From: UBA6054 sp963975575
Lineage (GTDB): Bacteria > Planctomycetota > Phycisphaerae > Phycisphaerales > UBA1924
Direction: 5' to 3'
Assembly: GCA_963975575.1 (NCBI GenBank)
Contig: CAXBHL010000001.1
Coordinates: 806,001 to 870,000, forward strand
DNA length: 64,000 nucleotides
Shown: piece by piece, positions 61,713 through 64,000 of the stretch
Layout of the letters: every line of letters starts with the position of its first letter
Numbering within the stretch: the stretch's first letter is position 1
Program-made: the position numbers and the translations under genes
Notes under the pieces: generated by a model
The model's input: the letters and a program-made list of their open reading frames with translations, nothing else
Database searches by the model: none
Told to the model about the DNA's origin: nothing

Positions 61713-62273
61713 ATGTCCGACCACCCGATCCTCCGCGAGGCCGAGTTCGACCGGGCCGCGATCAAGAAGTACTACCTCTGGCAGCCCGCCATCATCATGG
61801 CCTGCACGGTGGTGCTGATCCCCGTCATTCCCGTGGTGATGATCATCACCGTGCTGATCATGGACAAGTACCTCGATCGGCTCGGCTGCACGCTGACCGA
61901 GCGGACGCTGGAGATCCGCAAGGGCCTGCTCAACCGCGTCGAGAGCACGGTCCCGCTGGAGAAGATCACGGACCTGCAGATGTTCCAGGGCCCGATTATG
62001 CGGATGCTCGGCCTGCACGGGTTCAAGCTGGAGACGGCGGGACAGTCCGCCGGCCCCGGCGGGTCACTGGTCAACATGATCGGCATCGTGGACACCCCGG
62101 GTTTCCGCAGGGCGGTGCTGGATCAGCGCGACCGGATGGGCGATACCGGCGGCAAGCGCCGGCCGTCGGGCGTGGTGGGTGCCGGGCCGGAGATCGACGA
62201 GTCCGCGGTGCTGGTGGAGATCAGGGATGCGTTGCTGCGGATCGAACAGCGCCTGGGCGACCGCGGGGCCTGA
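61713..62273 (+). CDS. Bacterial PH-domain membrane protein
   Basis: 186 residues. One or two membrane helices ('LWQPAIIMACTVVLIPVIPVVMIITVLIMDKYL') are followed by a bPH2/YdbT-type domain: 'LDRLGCTLTERTLEIRKGLLNRVESTVPLEKITDLQMFQGPIMRMLGLHGFKLETAG'. The tail ends in a helix ('ESAVLVEIRDALLRIEQRL'). Function unknown; the family is associated with membranes. CAGGAG precedes the ATG. It lies 50 bases after thiG. Confidence 0.85.
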   Translation: MSDHPILREAEFDRAAIKKYYLWQPAIIMACTVVLIPVIPVVMIITVLIMDKYLDRLGCTLTERTLEIRKGLLNRVESTVPLEKITDLQMFQGPIMRMLGLHGFKLETAGQSAGPGGSLVNMIGIVDTPGFRRAVLDQRDRMGDTGGKRRPSGVVGAGPEIDESAVLVEIRDALLRIEQRLGDRGA

Positions 62274-62322
62274 GGCTGGACCCGACCCGGGTGCCGGCGC
62301 AACGCGCCAGGCCGAGCACGAC

Positions 62323-62355
62323 AAAGGCCCGCCGGGGTGAACCGGCGGGCCTTTT
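62323..62355. terminator. Bidirectional Rho-independent terminator
   Basis: AAAGGCCCGCCGG and CCGGCGGGCCTTTT around GGTGAA. The T4 on the plus strand and T3 on the minus strand serve the convergent PH-domain and PxP-CTERM genes. Confidence 0.85.
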
Positions 62356-62399
62356 CATGGATCAGATGCGCCCGGTGCTTGGAGTCCGGGCCGTCGCGA

Positions 62400-63050
62400 T
62401 CAGCGGCGGCGGCGACCGGCGGCCATCAGGCCGAGACCGGCCAGGGCCAGGCCCGCGGGGGCCGGCACGTTGCGGGCGCCCGGGGTGTAGTCGGTGAAGT
62501 CGGAGAAGTTGTGGATCACGATGTTGTCGGATCCGTCGCCGGAGCGGTAGAAGCCGGCGGGCAGGAAGGTGCCGTCGGGGCCGACGGTGACGTCGGCGGT
62601 GACGGCCGAGCCGCCGATGTTGGCGAAGTCGTCGGCGCCCGAGTCCCACACGAAGATCGTGGAGACGATGTTGGCGGCGCCGTCACGCAGGACGAGGGTG
62701 TACGAGCCGTTCTCGATCGAGTTGTCGGCGAAGGAGGCGTCGCCCACGAAGCCGATCTGGCTGGCGGCCTGGCCGTTGGCGATGGTCCAGTAGCCGCCGG
62801 CGGCGATGGAGCCGCCCAGGGCGTAGGGGGACGAGCCGTCGGTCGAGCCGAAGCCCGAGGTGCCGAAGTCGGAATCCCAGAACTCGATGGTCCAGCCGGT
62901 CAGGTCGACGGACGACGCGCCGGTGTTGTACAGCTCGACGAACTCGACGTCGGCGCCGGTGGTCGAGCCGACGAGCTCGTTGACGACGACGCTGGCCGAC
63001 GCGGCGGTGCCGACGCTGGCGATGATGGTCAGGGCGAAAGCGGTCTTCAT
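62400..63050 (-). CDS. Secreted lamin-tail domain PxP-CTERM protein
   Basis: 216 residues. Signal peptide (MKTAFALTIIASVGTAASA), then 'VVVNELVGSTTGADVEFVELYNTGASSVDLTGWTIEFWDSD', the lamin-tail (LTD) Ig fold often found in secreted nucleases and surface proteins, and the sorting tail 'VPAPAGLALAGLGLMAAG' plus four Arg. There is no catalytic domain. The ATG is preceded by GAGATGAC with GGAGAG just before. Confidence 0.82.
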   Translation of the reverse strand: MKTAFALTIIASVGTAASASVVVNELVGSTTGADVEFVELYNTGASSVDLTGWTIEFWDSDFGTSGFGSTDGSSPYALGGSIAAGGYWTIANGQAASQIGFVGDASFADNSIENGSYTLVLRDGAANIVSTIFVWDSGADDFANIGGSAVTADVTVGPDGTFLPAGFYRSGDGSDNIVIHNFSDFTDYTPGARNVPAPAGLALAGLGLMAAGRRRR

Positions 63051-63286
63051 GTCATCTCTCCAAAGACAGGGTGTGCATCTCTCACGATGGCGATCGACGG
63101 TTCTGGCCGGCGTTTCTGTGGGTCAGGAACTTTGCCGGTCGAAGGCCGGAAATCGCCTCTCAACTCTGTCTACAGGATAGCCGGAAACGGTGCCCGCTCC
63201 AACGGGGCGCCAATAAGGTTTCGTGATGGCCCCCGGGACGGGTGCCCCGGGGGGACACGGGTGGGGGGGTGCTGTGAAGATGGGCA
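63051..63286. other. Gene-free region upstream of the 62400 gene
   Basis: Between the 62400 gene start and the next terminator I find only the likely leader and promoter of the lamin-tail gene and a GC-rich palindromic stretch (CCCCGGGACGGGTGCCCCGGGG near 63230). No coding frame has plausible content. Confidence 0.6.
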
Positions 63287-63315
63287 AGAAAACGCGGCCC
63301 GGATCGGGGCCGCGT
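63287..63315 (-). terminator. Rho-independent terminator of the pseudopilin-like gene
   Basis: On the minus strand ACGCGGCCC and GGGCCGCGT pair around a 6-base loop and are followed by TTTCTT. Confidence 0.8.
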
Positions 63316-63374
63316 CGGGGTGATCGCTCGGATATCGGACGGACAGATCTCGCCCGGTCGGGCGGGACCTAAGG

Positions 63375-64000
63375 TCAGTAGATGCGGGCTTCGGCTCGGT
63401 TGCCCTGCTGGTCTTCCATGAAATCCTTGGCTTCCTCGGTCGCCTCGCTGCCGTTCCAGAGGCTGCCGGAGGGCCACCAGCGATTGGCGTTGGTGTGCGC
63501 CTCGCTCTGCGTGATGGTCAGCACGCTGCCGTCCCACTGGGCGATGTTCATTCGCGATTCGTGCCGGAACGACAGCTGCTGGTTGGTCGGCGTCTGGACC
63601 TCTCCGGAGAACGGCTCGGCCCCGTAGGCGGTCGATCCGCGGATGATGGGATTGCTATCGGTGAACGACCCGAACAGAGATGGGTTGACGGCGGGGTCGA
63701 AGTCCAGCCCGATCTGATTGCTCGCGTAGCGGGTGCCGTCGGCAAACATGACCTTGCTGCCGGGGCTGGTGCCGATGCGGGTCAGCTGCTGGCGGTATCC
63801 CCGCTCGGGCACGGCGCCGTTGTTGAAATCGACCGAGTAGTAAGTGATCGATTGGCCGGGAACAACGACCGCGCCACGCGCACCGTTCGGCAGGTAGTAG
63901 AACGAGGTGGGCGCGAGGTAACTGATCTGGCGGAAACCGTCCGTCTCGTTGATGTTGATGAACTGCTCACCGTCGCTGCTGGAGGTCGGGCGGTAGATCG
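63375..64000 (-). CDS. C-terminal part of a pseudopilin-like (GspG/H, H-x9-DG) protein
   Basis: The frame is open on the minus strand from the window edge to the stop at 63375, about 208 residues, so the N-terminal prepilin helix lies outside. The end carries 'SFRHESRMNIAQWDGSVLTITQSEA', which resembles the H-x9-DG box of planctomycete DUF1559/type II pseudopilin-like proteins, and 'GSLWNGSEATEEAKDFMEDQ'. The upstream part ('YRPTSSSDGEQFINI', 'YYSVDFNNGAVPERG') fits the same class. It probably belongs to a secretion or pilus-like surface structure. Confidence 0.65.
   Translation of the reverse strand, partial: IYRPTSSSDGEQFININETDGFRQISYLAPTSFYYLPNGARGAVVVPGQSITYYSVDFNNGAVPERGYRQQLTRIGTSPGSKVMFADGTRYASNQIGLDFDPAVNPSLFGSFTDSNPIIRGSTAYGAEPFSGEVQTPTNQQLSFRHESRMNIAQWDGSVLTITQSEAHTNANRWWPSGSLWNGSEATEEAKDFMEDQQGNRAEARIY

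Overview
The window is high-GC bacterial chromosome that I assign to the Planctomycetota, most likely class Phycisphaerae. Three things point there. Six secreted proteins end in a variant PEP-CTERM-like tail (P-x-P, a hydrophobic helix, then Arg-Arg-Arg). Two secreted proteins carry the dockerin-like 'NFFDLSAYL' motif. There is also a large complement of TPR-sulfotransferases, M28 peptidases and PadR/HAAS pairs. The assignment is inference: no rRNA or universal marker was available for comparison. No phage, integrase, insertion sequence or CRISPR array was seen.

Layout. 0-11 kb: housekeeping genes (coaD, apt, aroA, idh) mixed with a CgeB-like glycosyltransferase, a LuxR-type regulator with a degenerate receiver, a DUF2934 protein, a GH43 lipoprotein, an FAD oxidoreductase and an M28 peptidase. 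11.3-15.1 kb: an accessory stretch of small genes (dockerin-like protein, RraB-like protein, two near-identical zinc-ribbon proteins around a Cys-rich orphan, a small membrane protein, a DUF4440 remnant) packed with four families of palindromic repeats. 15.1-18 kb: a flavin-dependent halogenase-like enzyme and a metal-dependent amidohydrolase. 18-26 kb: three TPR-sulfotransferase genes (one degenerate), a GGQ release-factor-like protein, a one-domain asparaginase and three PxP-CTERM proteins. 26-27.7 kb: thyA-folA. 27.8-34 kb: a PadR/HAAS module, a homologue of the HAAS protein's outer part, a NKWYS-type polysaccharide protein and a TPR-gluzincin-PDZ protein.

34-38.6 kb is a minus-strand run: nadB, lipoprotein, thioesterase, STAS protein, purN (the first two and the last two overlapping by 4 bases), plus a DinB protein. 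38.7-45 kb: an M28 peptidase divergent from gcvP-galK. 45-48 kb: a complete copper module (operator, copZ-like gene, csoR, copA). 48-53.4 kb: MtfA-like peptidase, tRNA-Thr, secreted deiminase, S41 protease and META lipoprotein. 53.4-64 kb: a fourth TPR-sulfotransferase, a secretin-N0-like protein, hflX, thioredoxin-like and Lon-N proteins, a DUF2959 lipoprotein, thiG, a bacterial PH-domain protein, two more PxP-CTERM proteins and the 3' end of a pseudopilin-like gene.

Three genome-scale signals cut across the genes. First, many genes have a TAnnnT hexamer ending only 5-8 bases before the start codon and no Shine-Dalgarno sequence, as expected for leaderless mRNAs. Second, the plus strand is C-rich whatever the gene direction up to about 17.9 kb and G-rich after it, an abrupt reversal of GC skew. 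Third, dispersed palindromic repeats sit against stop codons and in places supply them or run through coding frames.
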